DNA of 64,000 nt from Microbacterium sp. Se63.02b (GCF_014171575.1 NZ_CP050453.1:1178001-1242000); one strand, 5' to 3'. Positions 40,311 to 49,688 are shown, counted from the first letter of the stretch. Notes: generated from the letters alone by a model not told the origin. A program made the numbers and translations.

Positions 40311-41021
40311 TCAGCCGTCGAGCGCTTCGCGGATCACGGCGGCCGATCGCTGCAGACGTGCGGCGATCTCGGCGTCGTCGAGGTCGGTCGCGACGTGCAG
40401 CACGGCGATCGCCGAAGGGCGCTGGCCCCGCAGGACGAGCGGGACCGCCACAGCCTGCACGGTGGGTATGACCTCATCGTGACTCGTGGCGTACCCGCGG
40501 CTCCTGGCCGCGTCGACGTCGGCGGCCAGTGAGGCGGGGGCCTCTCTCGGCCATTCCGCGTCGGAGAGCTGCGCCAGGATCGCCTTGCCCGGCGCCCCCA
40601 CCGTGACGGGATGCCGGGCGCCGGGGCGCTGCGCGACGCTCGCGACCGGGTGTCGCGGCTCCACGCTCGCGAGGGTGATGCACTCCTCGCCGTCGAGCAC
40701 GGCGAGGAAGCAGGTCATGCCGAGGTCGTTGGCGATCGCGGTGAGTTCGGGAAGGGCTTCGGCTTGCAGGTCGTGGGCGACGCCGGCGGCGAGTGCGGCC
40801 ATACGGGCCCCCAGGCTGACGGCCCCGGCAGCGTCGCGGGTGACGAGACTGTGGTCCTCCAGTGTGCGCAGCAGGCGGTAGGCGATGGATCGGTGGACGC
40901 CGAGTCGGCTCGCGATCTCGTCGATCATCAGGGGTTCACGGGCGTCTGCGAGCACCTCCAGGATCCGGATGCCGCGGCTGAGCGTCTGGGAGGCGGGGGA
41001 GGTCGTCGCGCTGTCGGGCAT
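40311..41021 (-). CDS. IclR-family regulator
   Basis: A 236-residue regulator with an N-terminal winged helix (LSRGIRILEVLADAREPLMI, DEIASRLGVHRSIAYRLLRT, about residues 14-60) and a GAF-like effector domain (GMTCFLAVLDGEECITLASV). ATG at 41021 is chosen for AAGGAG six nt upstream. It is divergent from the flavin monooxygenase gene and the 130-bp gap holds two IclR-like dyads, so it very probably controls that gene in response to an aromatic acid. Confidence 0.88.
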   Translation of the reverse strand: MPDSATTSPASQTLSRGIRILEVLADAREPLMIDEIASRLGVHRSIAYRLLRTLEDHSLVTRDAAGAVSLGARMAALAAGVAHDLQAEALPELTAIANDLGMTCFLAVLDGEECITLASVEPRHPVASVAQRPGARHPVTVGAPGKAILAQLSDAEWPREAPASLAADVDAARSRGYATSHDEVIPTVQAVAVPLVLRGQRPSAIAVLHVATDLDDAEIAARLQRSAAVIREALDG

Positions 41022-41061
41022 GGGCAGCTCCTTGCGATCGCGGGCGGCGCGCATTACGCTG

Positions 41062-41099
41062 TGTTCAATAGTAGAACAGCGTGTTCGAATATAGAACAC
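41062..41099. promoter_or_regulatory. Pair of IclR-type operators
   Basis: Two dyads with centres 20 bp (two helical turns) apart: TGTTC-n7-GAACA (41062-41078) and GTGTTC-n7-GAACAC (41081-41099). They cover AT-rich sequence including TATAGA, a likely -10 of the monooxygenase gene that starts at 41152. Confidence 0.75.
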
Positions 41100-41151
41100 T
41101 CGCTGTCAGGACGCAAGACCCGACGAAGACGTCCGGAAGGAATCGACGACG

Positions 41152-43062
41152 ATGCAGTTCCACCACCACGGTTATGTCTCCGCCGACCCGCGCGTGCAGG
41201 ACGCCGCGGGCATCGGCGCCGATCGCCCGACCGACATCCCCGAAGAGATCGACGTGCTCATCGTCGGCTCCGGCCCCGCCGGGATGCTGCTCGCCGCGCA
41301 GATGTCGCAGTACCCCGGCATCGCCACCCGCATCATCGAGAAGCGCGAGGGTCGCCTTCCGCTCGGCCAGGCCGACGGCATCCAGCCGCGCAGCGTCGAG
41401 ACCTTCCAGGCCTTCGGATTCGCCGAGCGCATCATCGCCGAGGCGTACAACATCGGCTGGATGAACTTCTGGGGCCCGAACCCGGAGAACCCGCGCGAGA
41501 TCGTGCGCACCACCCGGACCGCGGACTACGCCTACGACATCTGCGAGTTCCCGCACCTGATCGTCAACCAGGCGCGGGTGCTGGACTACTTCGCCGAAGC
41601 GGCGGCACACGGCCCCGGCCGCATCGTGCCGGACTACGGGGTCGAGTTCGTCGGACTCACCGTGCACGACGACGGAGAGCACCCGGTCGAGGTGCGGATC
41701 CGGTACGTCGGAGGGGAGCGCGCCGGCGAAGAGCGCACGATCAAGGCGAAGTTCGTCGTCGGCAGCGACGGCGCCCGCAGCGGTGTGCGCCAGGCCATCG
41801 GTCGCACACACGTCGGGGCCTCCGCCGCGCACGCGTGGGGAGTGATGGATGTCCTGGTCAACACCGACTTCCCCGACTGGCGCACCAAGTGCGCGATCAA
41901 CTCCGAGGCCGGGAACATCCTGCACATCCCGCGTGAGGGCGGTTACCTGTCGCGCATGTACATCGACCTCGGCGAGGTCGCGGAAGACGACGACCACCGG
42001 GTGCGGCAGACGCCCATCGAGGAGATCATCCGCCGCGCGAACGACATCCTGCACCCGTACACGCTCGACGTGAAGCAGGTCGCCTGGCACAGCGTGTACG
42101 AGGTCGGCCACCGCGTCACCGACGGCTTCGACGACGTGATCGACGACTCCGGCCGCACGCCGCACGTGTTCCTCACCGGAGACGCCTGCCACACGCACAG
42201 CGCGAAGGCGGGACAGGGCATGAACGTCTCGATGCAGGACGGGTTCAACCTCGGGTGGAAGCTCGGCTCGGTGCTCACCGGTCGCGCGCCGGAGTCGCTG
42301 CTGGCCACGTATGGTGCCGAGCGGCGGCCGGTGGCTCAGCAGCTGATCGACTTCGACCGCGAGTGGTCGAGCCTGATGGCGCGCAAGCCCGAGGAGATCT
42401 CCGACCCCAACGAGCTCGCGACCTACTACCTCGCCACGGCCGAGTTCCCCTCCGGCTTCATGACCCAGTACACCTCGTCGATGATCACCGGGACGGGCGC
42501 GCACCAGGCGCTCGCCGGCGGGTTCCCGCTGGGCAAACGGTTCAAGTCGGCCGAGGTCGTGCGGGTAGGCGACGGCAACGTCGTGCACCTCGGGCACCAC
42601 GCCAAGGCCGACGGGCGCTGGCGGGTGTACGCCTTCGGCGACCGCACCGGCGAGGCGCTCGCCACCTGGGCGGCAGCGGCCGAGCCCGTGTTCGCGCGTT
42701 TCACCCCGGCCGACGCCGACGTCGACGCGGTCTTCGACGTGAAGGCCGTGTACCCGCAGCCGTTCGAGGAGGTCGAGGTGACCTCGGCGCCGGCGCTCTT
42801 CCAGCCGAAGACGGGACCCCTCGGGCTCACCGACTGGGAGAAGGTCTACGCGGCAGGGCCCAGCAAGTGGTGCGCGACCGACATCTTCGACGCACGGGAG
42901 CTGTCGCGTGACGGCGTGGTCGTCGTGGTGCGGCCCGACCAGTACGTCGCGGCGATCTTCCCGCTGAATGCGACCGCGGAGCTCGAGGAGTTCCTGCAGG
43001 GGCGTTCCTCCCGGCGCAGTGACGCATCCCTCGGCATGACACGTGTCATGCCGAGGAGATGA
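41152..43062 (+). CDS. FAD-dependent phenol-type monooxygenase (3-hydroxybenzoate 4-monooxygenase-like)
   Basis: A 636-residue group A flavin hydroxylase. The FAD dinucleotide motif IDVLIVGSGPAGMLLAAQMS is at about residues 34-53, the DG motif FVVGSDGARSGVR near 202-214, and the GD motif VFLTGDACHTHSAKAGQGMN near 340-359 with the NVSMQDGFNLGWKL helix. The C-terminal thioredoxin-like domain (about 470-625) is typical of phenol hydroxylase and MobA. It hydroxylates a phenolic acid with NAD(P)H and O2. Close wording to 3-hydroxybenzoate 4-hydroxylase is an impression; hydroxyphenylacetate is another candidate given the hpa genes nearby. The last 20 residues look atypical and overlap a perfect palindrome. 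Confidence 0.86.
   Translation: MQFHHHGYVSADPRVQDAAGIGADRPTDIPEEIDVLIVGSGPAGMLLAAQMSQYPGIATRIIEKREGRLPLGQADGIQPRSVETFQAFGFAERIIAEAYNIGWMNFWGPNPENPREIVRTTRTADYAYDICEFPHLIVNQARVLDYFAEAAAHGPGRIVPDYGVEFVGLTVHDDGEHPVEVRIRYVGGERAGEERTIKAKFVVGSDGARSGVRQAIGRTHVGASAAHAWGVMDVLVNTDFPDWRTKCAINSEAGNILHIPREGGYLSRMYIDLGEVAEDDDHRVRQTPIEEIIRRANDILHPYTLDVKQVAWHSVYEVGHRVTDGFDDVIDDSGRTPHVFLTGDACHTHSAKAGQGMNVSMQDGFNLGWKLGSVLTGRAPESLLATYGAERRPVAQQLIDFDREWSSLMARKPEEISDPNELATYYLATAEFPSGFMTQYTSSMITGTGAHQALAGGFPLGKRFKSAEVVRVGDGNVVHLGHHAKADGRWRVYAFGDRTGEALATWAAAAEPVFARFTPADADVDAVFDVKAVYPQPFEEVEVTSAPALFQPKTGPLGLTDWEKVYAAGPSKWCATDIFDARELSRDGVVVVVRPDQYVAAIFPLNATAELEEFLQGRSSRRSDASLGMTRVMPRR
43030..43055. promoter_or_regulatory. 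Perfect 26-bp palindrome
   Basis: The half CTCGGCATGACAC is followed at once by its exact reverse complement, with a central CACGTG. It sits in the last codons of the monooxygenase gene and 53 bp before the ABC-transporter ATG. It may be an operator for the downstream exporter, perhaps for the response regulator at 46097, or a compact hairpin closing the upstream transcript. Confidence 0.6.
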
Positions 43063-43107
43063 CACCGCCCTCCGGTCCTGCAGCCGCGACGCCGCGAGGC
43101 TGGAGGC

Positions 43108-44081
43108 ATGAACAACTCCTCTGTGCACGAGCCGGCGACGCGGGCCGTCGCGCGACCGGCATCCGACACCTCGGCGGACGCCCCCGTGGTGCTCGAGCTC
43201 GACGACGTCACCCGCCACTTCGGAACGGGAGACCGCCGCGTCCAGGCCGTCGACGGGGTGAACCTGTCGATCCGACGCGGAGAGGTCGTCGCGCTGCTCG
43301 GTCCGAACGGCGCGGGCAAGACCACCACGCTCGACATGCTGCTCGGGCTCAGCGCACCCAGCAGCGGTTCGGTGCGCGTGCTCGGTGTCACCCCGGAGCA
43401 GGCCACATCTGGCGGGGCGATCGGCGCCGTGCTCCAGACGGGCGGACTCCTCGGCGATCTGACGGTCGGGGAGACGGTCCGACTCATCGCCTCGCTGTAC
43501 GGCGCCGACGCGCTGGATCGTGTGGCCGAGGTCATGGCGCGCGCCGACCTCGAGCACCTCGCGCGCCGGAGGGTGTCGAAGTGCTCAGGCGGCGAGCAGC
43601 AGCGCGTGAAGTTCGCCCTCGCGATGGTCTCCGACCCCGACATCCTCGTGCTCGACGAGCCGACAGCCGGCATGGACGTCACCGCGCGCCGACACTTCTG
43701 GGATGTGATGCGGGCCGATGCGGACGCGGGGCGCACGATCATCTTCGCCACCCACTACCTGGAGGAGGCGGAGCAGTTCGCCCGGCGGACCGTCGTCATG
43801 CATCGGGGAACGGTCGTGGCGGACGCGCCGACCGCGTCGCTGCGCGCGAGCCTGGGGGAGCGGACCGTCTCGGCGACGGTCGACCCGGCATCGACCGTGT
43901 TGACCACGACCCTGCGGGCCATGGAGGGGTCAGCGCCGTCCGCGTGGACGGCGACCGGCTCAGCCTCCGCGCGACCGACTCCGACGCCGCCGCCCGCATC
44001 CTGCTCGACGGCGGCGCTCACGACCTCGAGATCGCCGCACCCACCCTCGAAACCGCCTTCACGGCCCTCACGGAGAACTGA
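43108..44081 (+). CDS. ABC transporter ATP-binding protein (DrrA-like; frame break near 43927)
   Basis: The ATPase of an ABC-2 exporter. Walker A GPNGAGKTTT is near residue 69, the Q-loop in VLQTGGLLGDLTV, signature CSGGEQQR near 160, Walker B ILVLDEPTAGMD near 180 and the H-loop FATHYLEE. The frame breaks near 43927 (GAGGGGTCAG): one more G gives VSAVRVDGDRLSLRATD and the DrrA-like C-terminus to the stop at 44079-44081. About 324 residues. GCTGGAGGC precedes the ATG. The permease starts one base after the stop. Confidence 0.9.
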
Positions 44082-44082
44082 C

Positions 44083-44838
44083 ATGCTCGTCTCACCCACC
44101 ATGCTGCGCATCGAAGGCGTCCGCCAGCTGCGCAACCCGTACACGCTCGCGTTCACCCTGGCGATGCCGGTCGCGATGTATCTGCTGTTCGGCGCCGGGA
44201 TGGGCTACGGCTCTCTCTCGGCGGGGCACGGCAACGTCTCGTTCTACGTCATGACGTCGATGGCCGCATACGGGACGGCGGTCGCGATGAGCTCGCTGAC
44301 CTCGCTCGCGGCGACCGAGGCGAAGCAGGGGTGGGGTCGCCAGCTCGCGATGTCACCGCTCACCACCGCCGGCTACGCGATGACCAAGCTGCTCACCTCC
44401 GTCGCGTTCGCGGCGCTCGCGCTCGTCGCGGTCTTCGCCGCGGGGATGATGACCGGAGCGCACGCCGACGACGCCTGGCGCTGGGTCGCCACAGCAGGGA
44501 TCATCCTCGGCCTCGGCCTGATGTACGGCCTGTTCGGACTCGGGGTCGGACTCTTCTTCAGCTCGGACTCGGCGGCGGCCCTCGCCTCGATCTCGATGAC
44601 CTTCTTCGCGTTCTTCGGGAACGTCTTCATGCCGCTCGACGGCGTGATGCTCGACATCGCCCGGTTCACACCCCTGTACGGCTTCGTCGCGCTCAGCCGG
44701 TGGCCGCTCACCGAGGGTGTGCTCACGACCGGGCAGACCGACCCGTTGTGGATGCTCTTCCTCAACGTCGCGGTCTGGCTCGCGGTCTTCGTGGTGCTGG
44801 TCATGATGGGCGTGAAGCGCTCCAGAGCGCGGCAGTAA
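44083..44838 (+). CDS. ABC-2 type permease
   Basis: A 251-residue membrane subunit with six hydrophobic segments (about residues 22-42, 50-72, 102-125, 132-155, 165-185 and 222-243) and the ABC-2 loop EAKQGWGRQLAMSPLTT that docks the ATPase. Start ATG at 44083 directly follows the ATPase stop. Exporters of this form next to a two-component system usually remove antibiotics, peptides or lipid-like stressors from the membrane; the substrate is unknown. Confidence 0.9.
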   Translation: MLVSPTMLRIEGVRQLRNPYTLAFTLAMPVAMYLLFGAGMGYGSLSAGHGNVSFYVMTSMAAYGTAVAMSSLTSLAATEAKQGWGRQLAMSPLTTAGYAMTKLLTSVAFAALALVAVFAAGMMTGAHADDAWRWVATAGIILGLGLMYGLFGLGVGLFFSSDSAAALASISMTFFAFFGNVFMPLDGVMLDIARFTPLYGFVALSRWPLTEGVLTTGQTDPLWMLFLNVAVWLAVFVVLVMMGVKRSRARQ

Positions 44839-44877
44839 GACGCCGGACGCACCGGACGACGACAGTAGGTTGGACGG

Positions 44878-46100
44878 ATGACGCAGCATTCCACCCCGGA
44901 CGGTCAGGGGCGCGCTCGGCTTTCGCGCGACGCCGCCGATCTCGCCGCGCTCGGCGCGCCCCGGCGGCCTGGGCGGCTCCAGGAGCGCGGGCTGCGCGTG
45001 GACCGGTGGGGAAGAACCCCTGGGCGCGGTTCGGCTGGCTCATGGCCGTGATCTGGCTGGTCTTCCTCGTGTACCCGGTTCTCGCGCTGCTCCGCTCCGA
45101 GGCGTCGGTCGCCTGGGTGGTCGTCGGCTGGACGGCCCTCGTGCTGTTCGTCGTGCTCTACGTCACCGGCTTCATGCACGGCATGCGCGGCGGCGGGGGA
45201 CTCGGACGACCGCCGTCGACCCGCCAGTGGATCACGTTCGCGGCGCTCATCGCATGCGCGGTCGTCTCCGTGCCGGCCGAGGGCGGATCCGCGCTCAGCT
45301 TCCTGCCGTTCATCATGTCGTTCGCCTCGTACGGCCTGACGCGCGTCTGGCACTGGATCACGACGATCGCATCCGTGGCGATCGCGGCGCTGTGCGTCTT
45401 CCTCCTCCCCGGAGGACTCAGCTACCTGTCGGTGCTGGCTATCATCGGGCTGCTCGGCGTGGTCAACACGGTGTCGACCTGGCTCATCATCCGCTCCGCC
45501 GAGGCCGAACAGCTCGGGCTCGAGCTGGCGACGAGTGAGGGGCGCGAAGCTGTCGCCCGCGACGTGCACGACCTGATCGGCCACTCGCTGACCGTCGTCG
45601 GGCTCAAGGCGCAGCTCGTGCGCCGCCTCATGGATTCCGATCCGGGGCGGGCCAAGGCCGAACTCGCCGACATCGAGCGGCTGACCGCCGAGGCGATCGC
45701 CGGGGTGCGGTCGTCGGTGGCTGGCGCGCGGGCGACGACGCTCGTCGAACAGCTCGCGTCGTCGCGGGACTCGCTCCGTGCGGCCGATATCGACCTGCGC
45801 GTCGACGGGGAGCCCGCGACTCTGTCGCCGGTGCAGGCGATCACCGCGAGCTGGATCCTGCGCGAGGCGACGACCAACACGCTGCGCCATTCCGAGGCGC
45901 ACACCGTGCGGGTGCTGCTGGCGCCGGGTCGGCTGGTGGTCGAAGACGACGGGATCGGCATGGCGGAGGGCGCAGGTGACGGCGCGGGCAACGGCATCCG
46001 CGGCATGCGCGAACGCGCGGCGGAGGCGGGTGCGGGTTTCCTGATCACCGCGGCGCGGGAATCCGAGGGGTCGGGCACCAGGGTGGAGGTGACGTGGTGA
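44878..46100 (+). CDS. Sensor histidine kinase, NarL/DesK-type (frame break near 44948)
   Basis: The ATG at 44878 opens MTQHSTPDGQGRARLSRDAA; near 44948 a lost C in GCGCCCCGG moves the frame, which then reads PAAWAAPGARAARG and the membrane part. Five or six helices (about residues 58-205) form the sensor. The HisKA_3 box is EAVARDVHDLIGHSLTVVGL with His near residue 231; the ATPase domain has ASWILREATTNTLRHSEA, EDDGIGMAEG and GNGIRGMRERAAEAG. About 407 residues. No large extracellular domain, so it senses within or at the membrane. Its stop overlaps the regulator start, and the exporter genes lie just upstream. Confidence 0.9.
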
Positions 46101-46726
46101 CGGCCGCGGGGGAGGCCGGCGGCATCCGGCTGCTGATCGCGGACGACCAGGCGCTGGTGCGCGGTGCGCTGGGCGCGCTGCTCGATCTGGAGCCTGACCT
46201 CGCCGTGATCGGTATGGCATCCGACGGTGCGGAGGCGCTGCGACTCGCGGAGGAGCTGCGGCCGGATGTGTGCCTGATGGACGTCCAGATGCCGGGCATG
46301 GACGGCGTCGAGGCGACGCGCCGCATCCGCGAGGTGAGTCCGGAGACGCGCATCCTCGTCGTGACGACGTTCGCGCGTCCGGGCTACCTGCGTTCGGCTC
46401 TGGACGCCGGAGCCAGCGGGTTCATCGTGAAGGACACCCCCGCGGAGCAATTGGCCGAGGCGGTTCGCCGGGTGCATTCCGGTTTGCGGGTGCTGGATCC
46501 GGCGCTCGCGGCCGACAGCCTGTTCGACGGCGCGAACCCGCTGAGCGATCGGGAGCGCCAGGTCCTGCGCCTGGCCGCCGACGGACGCTCGGCTGCGGCC
46601 ATCGCGGCGGAGGTGTTCCTGTCGGCGGGGACCGTGCGGAACCACCTCTCCGCGGCTATCGGGAAGACCGGCGCGGCGAACCGGGCGCAGGCCGTGCGGA
46701 TCGCGCTCGACAAGGGCTGGATCTGA
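46097..46726 (+). CDS. NarL/LuxR-family response regulator
   Basis: A 209-residue regulator starting at GTG 46097, which shares GTGA with the kinase stop. The receiver domain has acidic residues in LLIADDQ (about 12-18), the phosphoacceptor Asp in DVCLMDVQMPGMDG (about 57) and Lys in GFIVKDTP (about 107). The C-terminal LuxR helix-turn-helix reads LSDRERQVLRLAADGRSAAA then EVFLSAGTVRNHLSAAIGKT. It is the partner of the adjacent kinase and the likely activator of the exporter at 43108-44838. Confidence 0.94.
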   Translation: MTAAGEAGGIRLLIADDQALVRGALGALLDLEPDLAVIGMASDGAEALRLAEELRPDVCLMDVQMPGMDGVEATRRIREVSPETRILVVTTFARPGYLRSALDAGASGFIVKDTPAEQLAEAVRRVHSGLRVLDPALAADSLFDGANPLSDRERQVLRLAADGRSAAAIAAEVFLSAGTVRNHLSAAIGKTGAANRAQAVRIALDKGWI

Positions 46727-46840
46727 CACGGCGGCCGGGCGGTGGCGCCCGGTCGTCCCGCGCGGAGTCTGGTGCGGTGTCGGAGGCCGCGCGTACCGTG
46801 GGCTCCGACGGGCGACGGCGCCCGACAGGAGGAGTGCGCG

Positions 46841-47215
46841 ATGGACTGGAAGATCGAGCTCATCTTCGTCCCGGTCACCGATGTCGACCGGTCGAAGGAG
46901 TTCTACGAGAAGATCGGTTTCACCCCGGACTGGGATCAGACGCCCGTCGAAGGGCTGCGGTTCGTGCAGATGACACCCCCGGGGTCGGCATGCTCGATTG
47001 CGTTCGGCACCGGATTGGGCATCGACCTCGAGCCGGGAAAGCAGAACACGATCCAGGTGGTCGTGCCGGACGCCGACGAGGCTCTGGCCCATCTCCAGGG
47101 GCTCGGCGTCGGGGCGCGGGGCGTCGAGGAGCTGGCGTGGGGGCGCTTCGTCTCGTTCGACGACCCCGACGGCAACTCCTGGACACTGCAGCAGTTGCCT
47201 GACTACGGCGCCTAG
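46841..47215 (+). CDS. VOC (glyoxalase/bleomycin resistance) family protein
   Basis: A 124-residue single-module VOC protein starting MDWKIELIFVPVTDVDRSKE with FYEKIGFTPDWDQ, then TIQVVVPDADEALAHLQGLG and a C-terminal FVSFDDPDGNSWTLQQ. AGGAGGAG lies seven nt before the ATG at 46841. The family covers glyoxalases, ring-cleavage dioxygenases and antibiotic-binding proteins. This member cannot be assigned more closely. It converges on a remnant of another VOC gene. Confidence 0.85.
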   Translation: MDWKIELIFVPVTDVDRSKEFYEKIGFTPDWDQTPVEGLRFVQMTPPGSACSIAFGTGLGIDLEPGKQNTIQVVVPDADEALAHLQGLGVGARGVEELAWGRFVSFDDPDGNSWTLQQLPDYGA

Positions 47216-47354
47216 TAGTCGGCGACGACCTCGATCTTGAAGCCCGAGGCGTTCTCGAGCCATCCGCGCGTAGTGCCGGTCGCCCCCGGCGTGCGGGTAG
47301 CGCTCGGCGTAGAGCGCGTGCCAGCCGTGAGCGGGCGCAGCGAGAGAGCCTGGG
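47212..47354 (-). pseudogene. C-terminal remnant of a second VOC protein
   Basis: On the minus strand, after an in-frame stop at about 47355, the sequence reads LAAPAHGWHALYAERYPHAG and, one base out of frame, WLENASGFKIEVVADY before TAG at 47212-47214. This is the usual end of a glyoxalase-family protein (HGWH, ERYPHAGG, HYAxWLEN-GFxxE). The upstream two-thirds is missing, replaced by the end of the TPP-enzyme gene. It was probably cut by a deletion. Confidence 0.6.
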
Positions 47355-47365
47355 TCAGATGCCCC

Positions 47366-49015
47366 TCAGGAGTTCACGCGGATGATCTCCTGCTGGTACG
47401 GAGCGATGACATCGCCCGAGATGCGGAGGTCGAGGAGCAGGAATCGGCGGGACGCGGGGTCCTCCGCCGTCCAGGTCGCGAGCCGGTCGAGGTCGGCGAG
47501 GGTGCGCACCGCGACGCCCTCCGCGCCCACGGCCGCACCGAATGCCGCGAAGTCGACCTCCGGGATGCGCATCGGCCCCTCTGCCAGGCCCTTGAGGCCA
47601 TAGAGATTGACCTCGGCGCCGTATGCCGCGTCGTTCCACACGACCGCCATGCCCCGACCGCCGGCCGCGCGGACGGCGGATTCGAGGTCGGCGATCGCCA
47701 TCAGTCCGCCGCCGTCGCCCGAGGTCAGCACGATGGTGGACTCCCGCCGCGCGAGGGCGGCCCCGACGACGCTCGGCCACCCCTGACCGATCGACTGGAA
47801 CGCGGTGCCGACCATCATCATGCGATCGGGAGCGGCGACGGGCCAGTACATGTTCGCCCAGCCGATGAAGTGCCCGCCGTCTGACACCACGACGCGGTCT
47901 TCCGGCAGGAGTTCGGCGATGCGGCGCGCCGCCGACCGCGGGTCGAGGCGCCCGTCTGCAGCGCGCTCGTCTCCGGGCTCGTAGGCACGTGCCGCGGTCA
48001 CGTCGACCGACTCGCGCCACGAGGTCGTCGTCGTGACCGGGCCGAGACGGCGGACGAGGGCCTCGGCGGCCAGCCGCGCATCGGCGCGCACGAACCCGCC
48101 GACGTGGGCGTGCGTCGCCGCCGGAGCCGTGTCGATCTGGAACACCCGGGTCCCCGGAGCGAACAGCTCGCCGAAGCGCATCGTGAACTGGTTGAGCGAG
48201 GCGCCGAAGACCACCGCGACGTCGGCCGTGCGGACGAGGTCCATGGCCCCGTCTGCGCCGAACCCTCCCGTCACCCCGAGGTCGTACCGGGACTCGGGGA
48301 AGACACCGCGGCCGAGGGCGGACGAGGCGGTGAGCGCCCCCGTCGCCGCGGCGAGCTCGCCGAGCGCGGTGCTCGCGCCGGACAGCCATGCGCCCCGGCC
48401 GGCCAGCAGGAACGGGCGGCGTGCGCCACGCAGGGCCTCGGCGATCTCGTCGAGCATCCCTTCGGCGAATTCACCTCGCGGCGCGAGCGGTGCGGGGATG
48501 CGAGGGGACGGGGCCTCCGGCACCTCGCCGGCCTCGAGCGCGGCGACGTCATACGGGATGGCCAGGACGACCGGGACGCGATAGGTGAGGGCGTGCTCGA
48601 TCGCGATGACCGTGGTCGCTGCGGCATCCGCGCGTCCGACCGTGTACGTGCGTGCGCCGACGGCGGAGGCGAGCGCGATCTGGTCGACGTCCCACGGGCG
48701 CGGGCCCGAGGTGGGCTCGTCGCCGACCACGAGCACGAGCGGGACGTGCGCCTGCACGGCTTCGGCGAGAGCGGTCAGGGTGTTCGTGAACCCGGCGCCG
48801 TACGTGGACGTGCCGGCGGCGATCCGTCCGGAAGCGCGGAAGTGCGCATCCGCGGCGACCACGGCGCCCTGTTCGTGTCGGACGGCGGTGAACACGGCGT
48901 CGGTCTGCGTCTCGAGGGCGTCGAGGAAGTAGGCGTTGCCGTTGCCCATCACCCCGAAGACGGCGTCGATGTGCTGGGCGAGGGTGAGAGCGACGTGCGC
49001 GGAGACGGTGGGCAT
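47366..49015 (-). CDS. Thiamine diphosphate-dependent decarboxylase/ligase (acetolactate synthase-like)
   Basis: A 549-residue ThDP enzyme with the three-domain layout: N-terminal pyrimidine-binding domain (catalytic Glu in FTAVRHEQGAVVAADAHF, near residue 50), central domain (DLGVTGGFGADGAMDLVRTA) and C-terminal pyrophosphate domain with the GDG...N motif (LTSGDGGGLMAIADLE and VVWNDAAYG). ATG at 49015 is used, with AAAGG upstream. The reaction is not evident: members include acetolactate synthase, benzoylformate decarboxylase and sulfopyruvate-type enzymes. It lacks a regulatory small-subunit partner, so biosynthetic acetolactate synthase is unlikely. Confidence 0.85.
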   Translation of the reverse strand: MPTVSAHVALTLAQHIDAVFGVMGNGNAYFLDALETQTDAVFTAVRHEQGAVVAADAHFRASGRIAAGTSTYGAGFTNTLTALAEAVQAHVPLVLVVGDEPTSGPRPWDVDQIALASAVGARTYTVGRADAAATTVIAIEHALTYRVPVVLAIPYDVAALEAGEVPEAPSPRIPAPLAPRGEFAEGMLDEIAEALRGARRPFLLAGRGAWLSGASTALGELAAATGALTASSALGRGVFPESRYDLGVTGGFGADGAMDLVRTADVAVVFGASLNQFTMRFGELFAPGTRVFQIDTAPAATHAHVGGFVRADARLAAEALVRRLGPVTTTTSWRESVDVTAARAYEPGDERAADGRLDPRSAARRIAELLPEDRVVVSDGGHFIGWANMYWPVAAPDRMMMVGTAFQSIGQGWPSVVGAALARRESTIVLTSGDGGGLMAIADLESAVRAAGGRGMAVVWNDAAYGAEVNLYGLKGLAEGPMRIPEVDFAAFGAAVGAEGVAVRTLADLDRLATWTAEDPASRRFLLLDLRISGDVIAPYQQEIIRVNS

Positions 49016-49178
49016 GCGGAGGCCTTTCGAGACAGGGACGGAGGAACTGCGGGATCCGTATGTGTCTCGCCTCCGCGTCTTCACGGAGTGCTTCGTGCCT
49101 CTTTTTCAGGCACCGGCCGGGCCGGACCCGTTCAGTCTACCGACGGGTCGCGCGCCTCGGATACGCGAGAATGGGCCG

Positions 49179-49688
49179 ATGACTGATGCAGCGATCGAGC
49201 GGGAGACGCTCACCTGGGACGGATTCGGAGCGGCGACGCGCGAGCTGGCGCGGAGCATCCTCGACAGCGGCTTCATGCCGGAGGTGGTCGTCGCCATCGC
49301 CCGCGGCGGTCTGCTGCCGGCCGGAGCGATCGCGTACGGTCTCGGCGCCAAGAACTGCGGGGCGATCAACGTCGAGTTCTACACCGGCATCGGCACGGTC
49401 CTGGATGCACCCGAGGTGCTTCCCCCCGAACTCGACATGGCGTACCTGGATGGCCGTCGCGTCCTGCTCGTCGACGATGTCGCCGACTCCGGGCGCACGC
49501 TCGCCCTCGCCGTGCAGCTGCTGAAGGACAAGGGTGCCGACGTGCGCTCGGTGACGATCTTCACCAAGCCTTCGACGATCATCCAGCCCGACTACGCCTG
49601 GAAGGACACCGACCTCTGGATCGACTTCCCGTGGTCGTTCCGCGGCACGGTGCGCGAAGAGGACCAGGGGCTCGCCCCTTCCGCCTGA
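49179..49688 (+). CDS. Purine-type phosphoribosyltransferase
   Basis: A 169-residue PRTase of type I. The core shows VVVAIARGGLLPAGAIAYGL (about residues 35-54) and the PRPP loop RVLLVDDVADSGRTLALAVQ (about 93-112); the C-terminal KPSTIIQPDYAWKDTDLWID places the hood residues that contact the base. This resembles xanthine/guanine-hypoxanthine salvage enzymes. The ATG at 49179 is preceded by a poor ribosome site. The gene diverges from the ThDP enzyme gene with a 163-bp gap in which no regulator site was recognised. Confidence 0.88.
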   Translation: MTDAAIERETLTWDGFGAATRELARSILDSGFMPEVVVAIARGGLLPAGAIAYGLGAKNCGAINVEFYTGIGTVLDAPEVLPPELDMAYLDGRRVLLVDDVADSGRTLALAVQLLKDKGADVRSVTIFTKPSTIIQPDYAWKDTDLWIDFPWSFRGTVREEDQGLAPSA

